Source of the DNA: Candidatus Melainabacteria bacterium | GTDB taxonomy: Bacteria > Cyanobacteriota > Vampirovibrionia > Obscuribacterales > Obscuribacteraceae | Reading direction: 5' to 3' | Assembly: GCA_003151275.1 (NCBI GenBank) | Contig: PLXC01000060.1 | Span: forward strand, 62,001 to 126,000 | Length of the DNA: 64,000 nt | Position numbers and translations under genes: made by a program | Shown: one piece after another, positions 52,372-62,257 of the stretch | Layout of the letters: every line of letters starts with the position of its first letter | How positions within the stretch are numbered: position 1 is the stretch's first letter | The notes under the pieces: model-generated | What the model was told of the DNA's origin: nothing | The model's input: the letters and a program-made list of their open reading frames with translations, nothing else | Databases searched by the model: none

Positions 52372-53421
52372 TTGTCGATTCTAGCTCTGACGATTCTGGT
52401 TTTCGTCCTTAGTCTGATTTTTACGTACACGAACGGCTTCCAAGACGGCAGTTCTGTAGCCGCAGGTGCAATAGCGTCGAGAGCGCTATCACGATTACAA
52501 ACAATTATTCTTGTGGCAATTTGCGAATTTCTGGGCGCTCTGTTTGGCGGATCCGCAGTTTCGCACACAATCCAATCCATCACCAATTGGCCGCATGTGC
52601 CCAGCCTTTTGCCTGTTTTGGCATCAGGTTTGTTTGCCGCCATTCTCTGGAACTACATCACTAAGATCTGTCGTTTTCCATCAAGCTCCACTCACGCTCT
52701 TGTCGGTGGCATCCTCGGTGCTGTCTTCGCAGGTAGTGGCGGACTGCAACATATTGTTTGGGGAGATCCGGATCACGTTCTTCATTCCACAGGCATATGG
52801 AAAGTGGTTTTCAGCCTGTTGTTATCACCGTTGATTGGATTTATAGCTGGCTATCTTGTTTTATACATAACAATATTTTGTTTGCTGCGTGCGTCATCGC
52901 GTGCGAACAAAACTTTGAAGCACTTGCAAGTGCCAACCACAGCTGTACTGGCTTTCGCACACGGAGCAAATGATACTCAAAAAGCCATGGGGATTCTGGT
53001 TCTAACTTTAAACGCTGGTGGGTTTATGACCGGCGACGATATACCACTGTGGGTGCGAGTGCTGACCGGCTCAGCCATGGCCGTAGGTGTTGCTTCATTG
53101 GCTCCGGGCATTGTCAAACGTGTAGGTTTAGGAATTTACAGGCTGAGGCCATTGCACGGTTTTGTTACTGAATTTGCATCAGCGGGTGTTGTACTTGCTG
53201 GCTCGATTACAGGAGGGCCCGTGTCGGCGTCGCAAGTGATTGCTTCTGCCGTGATGGGACTGGGAACTGCTCAGAGAAGAAAAGGCGTGCACTGGTTGGT
53301 GGCAAGGGATATGTTGATCGCTTGGTTCCTAACGATTCCCTGTTCAGCACTGCTGGCCTGCGTGTTGCACATAGCGATCTTTCAATGGCTGAACAGATTT
53401 ATCGCCAATGTGGGATCTTGA
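52372..53421 (+). CDS. PiT-family inorganic phosphate transporter
   Basis: 349 residues with about nine to ten hydrophobic helices. Family signatures FTYTNGFQDGSSVAAGAIAS and TTAVLAFAHGANDTQKAMGI (the GANDTQKAMG motif) are both present. Transports phosphate with a cation (H+ or metal-phosphate). TTG start with GGGGAT eight bases upstream; the ATGs just before it are out of frame. With the DUF47 gene it makes a two-gene phosphate import unit, of the kind described in polyphosphate-accumulating relatives. Confidence 0.95.
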   Translation: MSILALTILVFVLSLIFTYTNGFQDGSSVAAGAIASRALSRLQTIILVAICEFLGALFGGSAVSHTIQSITNWPHVPSLLPVLASGLFAAILWNYITKICRFPSSSTHALVGGILGAVFAGSGGLQHIVWGDPDHVLHSTGIWKVVFSLLLSPLIGFIAGYLVLYITIFCLLRASSRANKTLKHLQVPTTAVLAFAHGANDTQKAMGILVLTLNAGGFMTGDDIPLWVRVLTGSAMAVGVASLAPGIVKRVGLGIYRLRPLHGFVTEFASAGVVLAGSITGGPVSASQVIASAVMGLGTAQRRKGVHWLVARDMLIAWFLTIPCSALLACVLHIAIFQWLNRFIANVGS

Positions 53422-53461
53422 TTCAAGACTTATCTAAATTGTGAACTAGGGGAGGATTGTA

Positions 53462-53716
53462 ATGGCGCATGATGTCTACGACAAGCTTGAAGAAGTACTA
53501 TCCAGGGAGGATTTGGTGGATTACATAAACACTCTGTCGGAGGATTTTCGTAATTGCCCGGATGATTGGGAGCAAGGAACTCTGAGTGACTATTTTGAGG
53601 CAATGGCAGCTTGGTTGGAATCAAATATGGGTGGGTCTGTGTCTGTGCCTGAATTTGAGTCCACCACGTGGAAATTCATCGCGAAATTGCTGTTCATTCC
53701 AAAAATTTACGAATAA
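53462..53716 (+). CDS. DUF7660-like small protein
   Basis: 84 residues, strong SD GGGAGG eight bases before ATG. Acidic helical N-terminus (LEEVLSREDLVDYINTLSED), then NCPDDWEQGTLSDYFEAMAA and WLESNMGGS, which I recall as the FL..L..DL...P..WENPTL.DFLEAM..WL pattern of DUF7660. It follows the PiT gene by 40 bp. Function unknown; likely small protein interaction module. Confidence 0.65.
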   Translation: MAHDVYDKLEEVLSREDLVDYINTLSEDFRNCPDDWEQGTLSDYFEAMAAWLESNMGGSVSVPEFESTTWKFIAKLLFIPKIYE

Positions 53717-53763
53717 AATTCGGTGTCTGTGTTTATTCTGACTGATCACGTTCAAATTCTGTT

Positions 53764-53816
53764 CGGTGCCGGCAAGGATGCCGGCGCTCCCAGGCTTAAG
53801 GCACCATATGTGGTGC
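53764..53816. repeat. GCCGGC-type repeat followed by hairpin
   Basis: GGTGCCGGCAAGGATGCCGG then CGCTCCCAGG repeats the words of 50831-50934. Next comes a perfect 6-bp stem GCACCA-TATG-TGGTGC at 53801-53816. It lies at the convergent ends of the small acidic gene and the RGS-rich gene and may serve as terminator for both. Confidence 0.65.
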
Positions 53817-53821
53817 ACGAC

Positions 53822-55234
53822 TTAACCGTCTTTGCGAGTTCTGCTATTGGATGGACGTTTTGCTCCTGAGCCTCCGGACCGACTCGCGCCACCGCTCGAC
53901 GGCTTGCGGGCGGCTGAGCCAAAGCGTTTGGCGCCACCACTGGCTGCCGGTCTGCCTGCGCCTGAAGGTCTGCCTGCGCCTGACGGTCTGCCAGCACCTG
54001 ACGGTCTGCCAGCTCCTGATGGTCTGCCAGCACCCGACGGTCTGCCAGCGCTCGACGGTCTACCAGCACCACCTGCGGGCCGACTATAAGATCTCGTGCC
54101 ATCACTCGAAGTGCTGCGACCAGCTGACGAAGAACTGCGGGTACGTGGAGCGCCTGATGCTCCTTCACCCGAAGGACGTCGTCCATAAGATGAACGACCT
54201 TCGGCGGGTTTGCCATATCTAGATTGGCCACTAGAGGTTCCATAAGAACCACCCTCGGCTGGTTTACGTCCATATCGTGACAGGGATCCACCTTCGGCGG
54301 GCTTACGTCCATAACGTGATTCGGATCCGCCTTCGGCCGGCTTGCGTCCATAACGCGACTCGTTTCCACCTTCAGTTGGCTTGCGTGGCTCGCTGCCACC
54401 GTAGGAACGACCTTCAGTTGGCTTGCCACGATAGCCTGCTCCCGAGCTGGAAGAAGAAGCGCCTTCAGCTCGATTGTACGAACGTCCTGCACCTGCTCCG
54501 CCACCAAACCTTGAGGAGCCACCACCGGATGGTCGTCCACGATCGCCAGTTGGACGAGGTCCACGGTCTCCACTTGGGCGAGCTCCACGATCAAAACTTG
54601 GACGCGCTCCGCGGTCTTCATCGGAACCAGCAACGAAATCTTCCTCATCAACGGGGGGTCCGAGTGTATAACTTGGGCGTGCTACTCGGTCAGTGCGTGA
54701 ACGCGCAGCGGCATCACGATCAACTGGTGGGCCAAGCTTGTAGCTTGGACGTGATTCGCGATCGTCATCGGCATCTAAATCTTCTTCTTGCTCCGCGCCG
54801 TCGTCAGTTGCAGGCTGAGGACCATCACTTCTCCAGGTGCCAATTTTCTTGTCATTTTGGCTGACAAATTCACTCACATATTTTTCGGTGGCACCGAGGC
54901 GTTTGCCGTGAGCTAACAAAATGTATTTCAATGCTTCAGTCAAATATTGCCGCAAATTCATCTTTTCGGCTTGAGCTAATTCTTCAGCCAGTTCAAGCAT
55001 TCGTGGACTGAGAAACAAGTTGACGTTATCTTCCTGTCTTGGTCGCTCCGCTCTCTTTCCTGCTGAATGTTCACGTGGTCGGGGTGAATCAGATGGCTGG
55101 GACGCATCGCGATCGCGTCGCACCTTGAATGCTCTTTGACTGTCGTCGGACGCTCTTTGCACGCGCGGTTTGCGTGGTTCGACCCTGTCGCTGTTGCTAC
55201 TGCGTGCGCGGCTGCTGCCTTCTTTCTTATTCAT
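53822..55234 (-). CDS. Arg/Gly/Ser-rich disordered protein with short helical N-terminal domain
   Basis: 470 residues. Residues 1-70 are basic and polar; residues about 72-110 have a compact helical motif (NVNLFLSPRMLELAEELAQA, EKMNLRQYLTEALKYILLAH) that could be a ribbon-helix-helix or helix-turn-helix-like dimer. After an acidic linker, residues 200-470 are low-complexity: repeated PSGDRG/PSFDRG, about four SRYGRKPAEGG-like units (11-12 residues) and six RPSGAG units encoded by 18-bp repeats at about 53960-54070. RGG/RG-rich tails bind RNA and drive condensates in many proteins; that role is an inference. Codon choice in the repeats is uneven, as expected for recent expansion. ATG start. 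Confidence 0.7.
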   Translation of the reverse strand: MNKKEGSSRARSSNSDRVEPRKPRVQRASDDSQRAFKVRRDRDASQPSDSPRPREHSAGKRAERPRQEDNVNLFLSPRMLELAEELAQAEKMNLRQYLTEALKYILLAHGKRLGATEKYVSEFVSQNDKKIGTWRSDGPQPATDDGAEQEEDLDADDDRESRPSYKLGPPVDRDAAARSRTDRVARPSYTLGPPVDEEDFVAGSDEDRGARPSFDRGARPSGDRGPRPTGDRGRPSGGGSSRFGGGAGAGRSYNRAEGASSSSSGAGYRGKPTEGRSYGGSEPRKPTEGGNESRYGRKPAEGGSESRYGRKPAEGGSLSRYGRKPAEGGSYGTSSGQSRYGKPAEGRSSYGRRPSGEGASGAPRTRSSSSAGRSTSSDGTRSYSRPAGGAGRPSSAGRPSGAGRPSGAGRPSGAGRPSGAGRPSGAGRPAASGGAKRFGSAARKPSSGGASRSGGSGAKRPSNSRTRKDG

Positions 55235-55301
55235 TGAGCTGTGTGATCCATAAGTAGTGAGTATGCAAGCATACTCTATTAATAGGCTAAATGTCTCTGT
55301 T

Positions 55302-57404
55302 TCAGTGGCCCCATGTATACTCGGTTACACCGACAGTTCTGCGTACGGCTACACCGCCATCGGGATTGGATAGCCCATGACCGGAGAAGACACGAGCACC
55401 GTACTTGTGAGTTGATTTGTTGTGATGCCGACTGAAAGATTTTTTCGATCCATTCTGATCGGACTCGGACTTTTTGGGATCAACGGCTGCTTGATCGTCA
55501 TATTTACCAGCCAGGAATGTGCCCGGCGCAACAGGATTCCTAGCGTAATAAAGCTTGTTGTACTGACGCCACAGACGTGCCATTACTGTTCCACCAGTGA
55601 CATGCTTATTAGCAATTGGTAAGTTTTGATCGTTGCCGCCCCAAACTGCTGTCACCATATCTGGTGTAAAGCCGACGAACCACAAATCCGTAGCTTTGTC
55701 AGCCGTTCCGGTTTTACCGGCCGCGGGACGATCGCCTAGCCGGGCCTGCGTACCGGTTCCGGACTTGACCACGTCTTGAAGAACGGCGACGAGCCAGGCC
55801 ACTTCCTCTTCTGGAAAGACCCGATGTGAGTCGGATTCATACGATTCGAGCACCTCACCAGTCATCGTTTCGACCCGTCGCAGTGCACGGGGAGTGATCG
55901 CAACTCCACATCTTGCAAAAGTGCCATAAGCTCCCGCCAAATCAAGCGGAGAGAGCGCTGAGCTTCCCAGAGCAGACGATATGTTAGGGGCAATCTCACC
56001 CTTAACTCCGGCAGTTCTGGCAGTTTCGATGACGTGGTCCATACCTACCATTTGAGCAACCTTAACAGCACATACATTTCGAGATTGAGCCAGAGCCTGG
56101 CGAACAGTAATCTTGCCAAGGAATTTGCCGTCGTAGTTCTTTGGACTGTAATCGGCGCTATCAATTTGGTGCACCGTCAGCGGTGCGTCCTCAATTTCAG
56201 AATTCGGGCTCAGAGAGTGGTTCAAAAAAGCGGTCAGATAAACGAACGGCTTAAAGACAGAGCCAACTGTATGTGGGTTAGTGGCGCAGTTCCATTGCTT
56301 AGCCCAATAATCACCAGCACCACCAACGATGGCACGAACACCGCCATCCTTCACCGATATCGAAACCAAAGCCTCTTGCGTAATCCCTGCTGGAGCACGT
56401 TTGAATTCTTGAGCCAGAACTCTTTCGCCACATTGTTGTGCGATTTGATCCATGTTCGTGAAGACCTTGAGCCCCTGCCTTCTCGCGATAGATTCACTAT
56501 AGCGAGCCTTGATCAGATCCAAAACATAACTAACGTAATACGGATAAATGGAGAATGCGTGCTGTGGCTTCGGCTCTAGCGCACTTCGAAAATTCAAAGG
56601 ATAAAACTTAGCGTGCTGACCCTCAACATGAGTGATGAAACCGCAAGCAACCATGGCATCCAGAACCTGCCTCTGTCTAGACACGGCATCGGCGCGATGT
56701 TCTGGGCTGCCGGAGGTCGACGGTGAACGAATCAGACCGGCAATGAAAGCTGATTCAGGAAGGGTAAGGTCCCAAACGTTCTTTGCAAAATATTTGAGTG
56801 CCGCTTGTTGAATTCCATTTGCACCATTGCCGAAATAAATTTCGTTCAAATACATCTGCAAAATTTCCGGCTTTGTGTAGCGTCTCTCCAGCTCAGTCGC
56901 CACTAACGCTTCGGCAATTTTTCGATCCATAGATCTGCCACTGTCAACAAAAAACAGATTTTTGACAAGCTGCTGAGTAATCGTTGATCCACCCTCTACC
57001 ACCTGATGGGCTTGAAGATTAGCCACCGCAGCTCGGATCATGCTTTTCGGATTGACTCCACTATGTTCATAAAAATGGCGATCCTCAGCAGCAAGAACAG
57101 CTTGTTGCAAAACCAGTGGAATCTTCTTCATTGGCACAACCACACGGTTTACATCCTGCTCCACAGCACAAACTAATCGATCCTTGTAATCAAAAATCTG
57201 AATGGTGCTATTCGGATGATAGTCTTTTAGAAAGGCGAGATCCGGTACCTGGTGCAGATCTACGCAAACCAATATAGCCAGCACCGCAGCGATGACGGTG
57301 AGGATCAAAACTGAGAATCCGACTGCTAGACTAACGATGCGAAAGATGTACGCGATTCCATCTCGCGTGCTAACAAGCAAATTTGTTTTTCTAAGATCGG
57401 GCAT
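55302..57404 (-). CDS. Class A penicillin-binding protein (PBP1A-like)
   Basis: About 700 residues. ATG 57404 has AAAGG seven bases upstream and yields a cytoplasmic tail, one membrane helix (VGFSVLILTVIAAVLAILVC) and the catalytic domains; the frame to 57491 has no SD. Transglycosylase (GT51): AAEDRHFYEHSGVNP and EGGSTITQQLVKNLF. Transpeptidase: GSVFKPF (SxxK Ser), SRNVCAVK (SxN), and GKTGTADKATD (KTG). Builds and cross-links peptidoglycan during growth. The Lys/His-rich C-terminal tail is typical of PBP1A-like enzymes. Near the divisional and amidase genes in this window. Confidence 0.95.
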   Translation of the reverse strand: MPDLRKTNLLVSTRDGIAYIFRIVSLAVGFSVLILTVIAAVLAILVCVDLHQVPDLAFLKDYHPNSTIQIFDYKDRLVCAVEQDVNRVVVPMKKIPLVLQQAVLAAEDRHFYEHSGVNPKSMIRAAVANLQAHQVVEGGSTITQQLVKNLFFVDSGRSMDRKIAEALVATELERRYTKPEILQMYLNEIYFGNGANGIQQAALKYFAKNVWDLTLPESAFIAGLIRSPSTSGSPEHRADAVSRQRQVLDAMVACGFITHVEGQHAKFYPLNFRSALEPKPQHAFSIYPYYVSYVLDLIKARYSESIARRQGLKVFTNMDQIAQQCGERVLAQEFKRAPAGITQEALVSISVKDGGVRAIVGGAGDYWAKQWNCATNPHTVGSVFKPFVYLTAFLNHSLSPNSEIEDAPLTVHQIDSADYSPKNYDGKFLGKITVRQALAQSRNVCAVKVAQMVGMDHVIETARTAGVKGEIAPNISSALGSSALSPLDLAGAYGTFARCGVAITPRALRRVETMTGEVLESYESDSHRVFPEEEVAWLVAVLQDVVKSGTGTQARLGDRPAAGKTGTADKATDLWFVGFTPDMVTAVWGGNDQNLPIANKHVTGGTVMARLWRQYNKLYYARNPVAPGTFLAGKYDDQAAVDPKKSESDQNGSKKSFSRHHNKSTHKYGARVFSGHGLSNPDGGVAVRRTVGVTEYTWGH

Positions 57405-57433
57405 GCAGAAGCCTTTCGCACAACCATATAGCA

Positions 57434-57454
57434 TCTTAGGATAGTTTATCCGAA
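57434..57454. repeat. Fragment of dispersed repeat
   Basis: CTTAGGATAGTTTATCCGAAG, a partial copy of the TCC.AGGATAG... family, between the PBP gene and the small gene at 57575. It falls inside the upstream in-frame extension of the PBP gene, before its real start. Confidence 0.5.
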
Positions 57455-57574
57455 GACCGATGATCCGCGGGTTAGCCCTACCGATGCGCAAGTGCTGAAC
57501 TGACTCGGTAGTCCAAGACTTAGCAACGCTGAAGTCGAACTGTTGCTGTTACGTGTTGCCGGATTAGGTATGCG

Positions 57575-57709
57575 TTAGTGACTAGCTGGATATATCCAAG
57601 GCGCGTCATAAGTTTGAACCGGTGTTCTGTGCATCCAGGTGGGCGAAAAGGCAATCAGCAACCCAAGCATTACTCCAAGGTATAGGCTTCTCATCGGCGG
57701 GTTTTGCAT
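57575..57709 (-). CDS. Small exported or membrane peptide, 44 aa
   Basis: ATG with GGAG six bases upstream (TGGAGAATGTCATG). Encodes MQNPPMRSLYLGVMLGLLIA followed by FSPTWMHRTPVQTYDAPWIY and four more residues. One hydrophobic helix (residues 9-22), then an aromatic, proline-rich tail. No gene caller of standard length would list it. Located between PBP1A and hppA genes, all on the minus strand but with their own spacing. Function unknown. Confidence 0.7.
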   Translation of the reverse strand: MQNPPMRSLYLGVMLGLLIAFSPTWMHRTPVQTYDAPWIYPASH

Positions 57710-57837
57710 GACATTCTCCAGCGTGGCGCTGACCAACTAATGACACGATTCTGAAGGTTATGTTCCCCTGGCTTAGATCTACCAACCATTCTTGACATCA
57801 AAAAAATAAAGCCTGGCGACGCAAACGTGCACAGGCT

Positions 57838-57861
57838 CGAAAAAACAAACCGCTGACGGTT
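57838..57861 (-). terminator. Intrinsic terminator after hppA
   Basis: On the minus strand AACCG-TCAG-CGGTT (5-bp stem) followed by TGTTTTTT, 12 bp past the hppA stop. Confidence 0.7.
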
Positions 57862-57873
57862 GATTTTTCAGTT

Positions 57874-59955
57874 TTATGGACTGGTGGAACTGTGCACTAA
57901 TACAGAGATCAGTAGAAGGGAAACGATGTTCAAAATCTTGATCATCGGATTGATAGCAGGTCCAGCAGTATCCTTGTATGGGTCGCCAACGGTATCGCCT
58001 GTGACAGCCGCTTTGTGCGCTTCTGAACCTTTGCCACCGTGATTCCCTTCTTCGATATACTTCTTTGCATTGTCCCATGCACCACCGCCTGAAGTCATTG
58101 AGACTGCGACGAAGATACCGGTGACGATTGAACCCACAAGCACACCACCCAGCATTTTTGCGGCTGCGTACTCACCAGGCAAAGCGTTGTTCAGATAGAA
58201 ATAGCCAAGCGCTGCAATTGCAACCGGAGTGAGAACTGGAATCAGTGCAGGCACAATCATCAATTTGATCGCGGCTGTAGTGACGATGTCCACACATTTT
58301 GCATAGTCCGGCTTACCGGTGCCTTCCATGATGCCTGGAATCTCTCTGAACTGTCGGCGAACTTCTTCAACAACCAATCCACCTGCATAACCAACGGCTT
58401 CCATTGCCATGGCGGCAAAGAGAAACGGAATCAAACCGCCGAGGAACAGTCCAGCCAACACATAAGGACTGGAAAGGTCGAAGGTGAGGCTGGCAGCTGG
58501 ATTGATTTTATGAATTGCACCTTGCAATTCTGTCGTGTATGAACTGAAGAGAACAATTGCCGCAAGACCGGCTGAGCCAATCGCATAGCCCTTGGTAACA
58601 GCCTTGGTGGTGTTACCCACAGCGTCCAGAGGATCGGTGACCTCGCGTACTTCTTTTGGCATGTCGGCCATTTCGGCGATACCACCGGCGTTATCAGTAA
58701 TTGGACCGTATGAGTCAATTGCAACGATAATGCCGGACATGCTCAACATGGCCATCGCGGCAAGCGCGACACCGAAAATTCCAGCGAAGCCATAAGAGGC
58801 AAGAATACCTACGACGATCACAATCACGGGCAGTGCTGTTGATCGCATAGACACTGCCAATCCGGCAATGATGTTTGTGGCGTGACCGGTTTCAGACGCT
58901 TTGGCAATCCCGCGCACCGGACCATAAGCTGTTGAAGTGTAGTATTCCGTAATCCAAACAATCAAACCAGTCACAACCAGTCCAACCATCGAGGCCAGGA
59001 AGTAATCCAATGGCTCGCGGTTGAGACCGCTCATCATCAAGTTTGTGAAGTAATAGAAACCGCCCGCGGCGAGCACACCGGCTACGATCAGTCCTTTGTA
59101 CAAAGCGCCCATGATGTTTTTGCTGCCACCGAGGCGGACAAAAAATGTACCTATGATAGAGGCGATGATCGACACCGCCCCTAGTACCAGTGGATAGAGA
59201 AGAATTTCTGGTCTTGTGCCAATCACGGTGATGAATGTTTCATGAGCGAGCAACATGGTGGCAATGGCGGTGACTGCATAAGTTTCAAACAAGTCAGCAG
59301 CCATACCGGCGCAGTCGCCAACGTTGTCGCCGACGTTGTCGGCAATGACGGCTGGGTTTCTCGGGTCATCTTCAGGAATGCCGGCTTCGACTTTCCCAAC
59401 CAAGTCTGCGCCTACGTCTGCAGCCTTCGTGTAAATGCCACCACCCAGTCTAGCGAAGACTGAGATAAGACTGGCACCGAAGCCCAATCCAATCAAAGCT
59501 TGCACATCTTTGGTGAAGTAATAGAAGCCTGAGACACCGAGTAGTCCCAAGCCGACGACTAGTAATCCTGTCACAGAGCCTCCGCGAAAGGCAACGCCCA
59601 ACGCTTTTTCGAGACCTTCACGAGCTGCCTCTGCTGTTCTCACGTTCGCTCTTACAGATACGAACATGCCGACATAGCCTGCCAATGAACTAAGCAAGGC
59701 ACCAACCACGAAACCAATCGCGGTAGTAACGTTGATTGCAAGTCCGATAATAATTGCCAGGACAATGCCCACACCGGCGATTGTCGTGTACTGACGGTTC
59801 ATGTAAGCGCTGGCGCCTTCTTGAATGGCCGTGGCGATTTCAACCATGCGCGGGTTGCCAGGGCTCAGCTTTAGAACGCTCCAACTGGCGAGAATACCGT
59901 AAATAATTGCACCTGCAGCGCAGGCAAATACTAAAGGGAAACCAGCTTCGTTCAT
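57874..59955 (-). CDS. hppA: Membrane-bound pyrophosphatase, K+-independent type
   Basis: 693 residues, about 16 membrane helices. Couples hydrolysis of inorganic pyrophosphate to pumping of H+ (or Na+). Catalytic motifs: [20 protein letters not shown] (substrate and Mg binding) and [20 protein letters not shown]. The [20 protein letters not shown] segment carries Lys at the position that is Ala in K+-dependent enzymes; Lys there is the established mark of the K+-independent, H+-pumping class. ATG with GGGAG eight bases upstream. Complete at usual length. With the PiT/DUF47 pair it supports intensive phosphate metabolism. Confidence 0.96.
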   Translation of the reverse strand: MNEAGFPLVFACAAGAIIYGILASWSVLKLSPGNPRMVEIATAIQEGASAYMNRQYTTIAGVGIVLAIIIGLAINVTTAIGFVVGALLSSLAGYVGMFVSVRANVRTAEAAREGLEKALGVAFRGGSVTGLLVVGLGLLGVSGFYYFTKDVQALIGLGFGASLISVFARLGGGIYTKAADVGADLVGKVEAGIPEDDPRNPAVIADNVGDNVGDCAGMAADLFETYAVTAIATMLLAHETFITVIGTRPEILLYPLVLGAVSIIASIIGTFFVRLGGSKNIMGALYKGLIVAGVLAAGGFYYFTNLMMSGLNREPLDYFLASMVGLVVTGLIVWITEYYTSTAYGPVRGIAKASETGHATNIIAGLAVSMRSTALPVIVIVVGILASYGFAGIFGVALAAMAMLSMSGIIVAIDSYGPITDNAGGIAEMADMPKEVREVTDPLDAVGNTTKAVTKGYAIGSAGLAAIVLFSSYTTELQGAIHKINPAASLTFDLSSPYVLAGLFLGGLIPFLFAAMAMEAVGYAGGLVVEEVRRQFREIPGIMEGTGKPDYAKCVDIVTTAAIKLMIVPALIPVLTPVAIAALGYFYLNNALPGEYAAAKMLGGVLVGSIVTGIFVAVSMTSGGGAWDNAKKYIEEGNHGGKGSEAHKAAVTGDTVGDPYKDTAGPAINPMIKILNIVSLLLISVLVHSSTSP

Positions 59956-60156
59956 GCCAAATAACTCCCGAAAAACTACGCCACGAGTTAGCCGTAAACC
60001 AACACTTGGTAAGCGATGGGGGCTGAAAACACGCAGCTAAGAGTATCAGCTTACTAATAGAGATAACAGAATCTGAATTTTATTTACGCCTCATATGTGG
60101 TGGCAGTGGATATCAAGAGCATATACACGGCAAGCGAAGATGGGCTGCTGGCGTGT

Positions 60157-60162
60157 TAAAAT
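60157..60162 (+). promoter_or_regulatory. Candidate extended -10 for amidase-murI operon
   Basis: TGTTAAAAT, an extended -10 (TGn then TAAAAT), 32 bp before the amidase ATG. No -35 of note. Confidence 0.35.
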
Positions 60163-60193
60163 TGGGATCTCACGGGAAAGTTAAGGTGGCTTC

Positions 60194-62257
60194 ATGTCGC
60201 TGAAATCAAGCCGGGTAGCTGGATTTCTCTCAGGTCTCTTATCAATAGCAACTTCGGTCTCTGCCGGCTACGCGCAGACGGCCTGGAATTACGATCGGAT
60301 TGTATCTTGCACAGATGATGCAAATGCCAATTCGATCACCATGAACACTATGAAGGGTGCGCCGATCGCACCACCGACGATTCAGTATTTGCCGGGTCCC
60401 AATGGTCACACGATGATGGTCGCTGACTTTGCTGGACTGAGTTACATGATGCCCCCGCACATCATTCATCCAGCTTTAAATCCCATCAAACCTGGAATCG
60501 AAGAGATTAGAATCGGTCAGTTTCAGGCCAATCCGCCAATCTGCAGAGTAGCGGCAATGTCGCAGAACCCTTCTTCTTTAAAAGGACTTTCTTTTAGTTC
60601 TACATCAGGAGTGCTGGTGGTCAAGTGGACCGGTCCCAGGGGATTAGCTCCTGAGCCCGAAGAAGTTACCGCGGCTCCCGAGAAGACTAATGCCAACACG
60701 CCGACAGCTGACGTGGTGAGAGAAGATCGGGGAGCCGATACAAAGGCCAGAGCGGTGGCAGCCGCCCGCCAAGGCTCCGTCAAAACTGCAAAAATGCCAC
60801 AAAGTGCACCGCCACGAGTTTTGCCAACGGAGAGCGCCTATTCAAAAGAGCTAACGGACGAACAATTAGCCGACGCAAGAATGCAACATATTCAAGAGTT
60901 GCTGGATGCGGCCCGTCGGTCGAATACCGGTAAGGGGAAATCTCCGTCAACGCCTGCAAAACGGTTGCAGGCTCGTGCTGTTCCGGCCATCGCACCGCTG
61001 GATCAAAATAACAAACTCCTAACAACCCCTTCACAAGACCAAGCAGATGGGACAGATACAATCAAAAAGTCAGCCCCTCCCCTAGCTAAGGCTCGCTCAA
61101 AAGGTTCGCAGGACGAGGCAGGAGAGGCGGGCGAAAATCCAGATTTACCGGCAAAGGAAAAATCTGACAACTTTCGCTCTGATAAGAAAAATGAAAAACC
61201 ACCTGGAGTGCCGATGGCGCGTTTATCAGTAGTAAGTGACACAGGTGCAAGCGAGCCCAACGCCGCTGTGCAGCTTCTGTCCGAGCGCAACATCATCTAC
61301 AAGAGCTTTCGCCTGCACGCCCCTGAGCGCTACGTGATCGATTTGGAAAAGCCTGATGATTTAGACGAAGCTACAGTTTCACTCTTCCAAGATAATGCTC
61401 TGTGTCGCTCAGTGAGAATTGGCTTGACTGACAAAAAGACGTGCCGTCTTGTCTTTGACCTGGCAAGCGAAGCTGTGCAAGTGCAAGAAAAAACGTACGC
61501 CGAGGACGGAAAAGTTTTGACGCTCAAAATCACGTCTCAACCAGCATCTGTCACAACCAAGTCGGGTCGACCACTGGAAGGAGTTAGCCTTGTTCTTGAT
61601 GCCGGCCATGGTGGCAGTGATCCAGGCGCGCAACGTGGCGATGCACAGGAAAAAGAAATGACGTTAGGCATCGTCAATCAGCTAAAGAAGCGCCTTGAGG
61701 CCAATGGTGCATTCATTACAATGACACGAAGTGACGATACTTTTGTATCGCTCGAAGACCGCGTCAAAGTGACGAATCTTGTTATGCCCAAAGCTTTCGT
61801 TAGCGTTCATATCAACGCATTAGAAAACCCGTCGGAGATCAAAGGCATCGAAACCTATTTCCAAACCGAGCAGAGCAGACCGCTTGCAGAAGCGATTCAC
61901 AACTGCTTGTTTACGACCCTGGGGGTGCCCAATCGGGGCATTCGTAAAGCTCGTTTTTACGTGATTAACCACACCTCAGTGCCGGCGATCCTTGCAGAGG
62001 TCGGTTATATATCGAATAAGGATGAACGTGAGAAATTAATATCATCTGATTACCAAGGCAAGGTAGCGGACGCTCTGGCTCAGGGTGTTATTCTCTATGT
62101 CGGCAAAAATCCGGAAATGCCAGCAAGCACTGTCAGAACGGCTCCTGCGATAAACGTTAATCAGCGATTAGAGCGGGGAACATCTTCAGGACCGGTCAAG
62201 TCTGTTGCTGCAAGTCTGTCAGGAAGCGAAGCTAGCTCACTTCGGGCAGTGAAATGA
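60194..62257 (+). CDS. AMIN-domain N-acetylmuramoyl-L-alanine amidase
   Basis: 687 residues. Signal peptide (GFLSGLLSIATSVSAGYAQ), a long low-complexity linker (about 150-340), an AMIN domain (from MARLSVVSDTGASEPNAAVQ; binds the peptidoglycan/division site in AmiC-type enzymes), and a zinc Amidase_3 domain at about 470-655: LVLDAGHGGSDPGAQRGD (first His), QEKEMTLGIVNQLKKRLEAN (Glu), VSVHINALENPSEIKGIETY (second His) and ILAEVGYISNKDE (catalytic Glu). Cleaves the amide bond between MurNAc and the stem peptide, used in daughter-cell separation. Upstream overlap by ATGA with murI indicates one operon. ATG with AAGGTGG SD. Confidence 0.93.
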   Translation: MSLKSSRVAGFLSGLLSIATSVSAGYAQTAWNYDRIVSCTDDANANSITMNTMKGAPIAPPTIQYLPGPNGHTMMVADFAGLSYMMPPHIIHPALNPIKPGIEEIRIGQFQANPPICRVAAMSQNPSSLKGLSFSSTSGVLVVKWTGPRGLAPEPEEVTAAPEKTNANTPTADVVREDRGADTKARAVAAARQGSVKTAKMPQSAPPRVLPTESAYSKELTDEQLADARMQHIQELLDAARRSNTGKGKSPSTPAKRLQARAVPAIAPLDQNNKLLTTPSQDQADGTDTIKKSAPPLAKARSKGSQDEAGEAGENPDLPAKEKSDNFRSDKKNEKPPGVPMARLSVVSDTGASEPNAAVQLLSERNIIYKSFRLHAPERYVIDLEKPDDLDEATVSLFQDNALCRSVRIGLTDKKTCRLVFDLASEAVQVQEKTYAEDGKVLTLKITSQPASVTTKSGRPLEGVSLVLDAGHGGSDPGAQRGDAQEKEMTLGIVNQLKKRLEANGAFITMTRSDDTFVSLEDRVKVTNLVMPKAFVSVHINALENPSEIKGIETYFQTEQSRPLAEAIHNCLFTTLGVPNRGIRKARFYVINHTSVPAILAEVGYISNKDEREKLISSDYQGKVADALAQGVILYVGKNPEMPASTVRTAPAINVNQRLERGTSSGPVKSVAASLSGSEASSLRAVK

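Noticed and set aside
53752..54651. 299-codon minus-strand frame and 195-codon plus-strand frame (54277-54864) in the repeat protein region
   Set aside because: Both are in alternative frames of the RG-rich gene. The open frames result from its repetitive, GC-rich sequence, not from separate genes.
57405..57491. N-terminal extension of the PBP gene
   Set aside because: It includes a fragment of the dispersed repeat and lacks an SD, whereas ATG 57404 has AAAGG at proper spacing.
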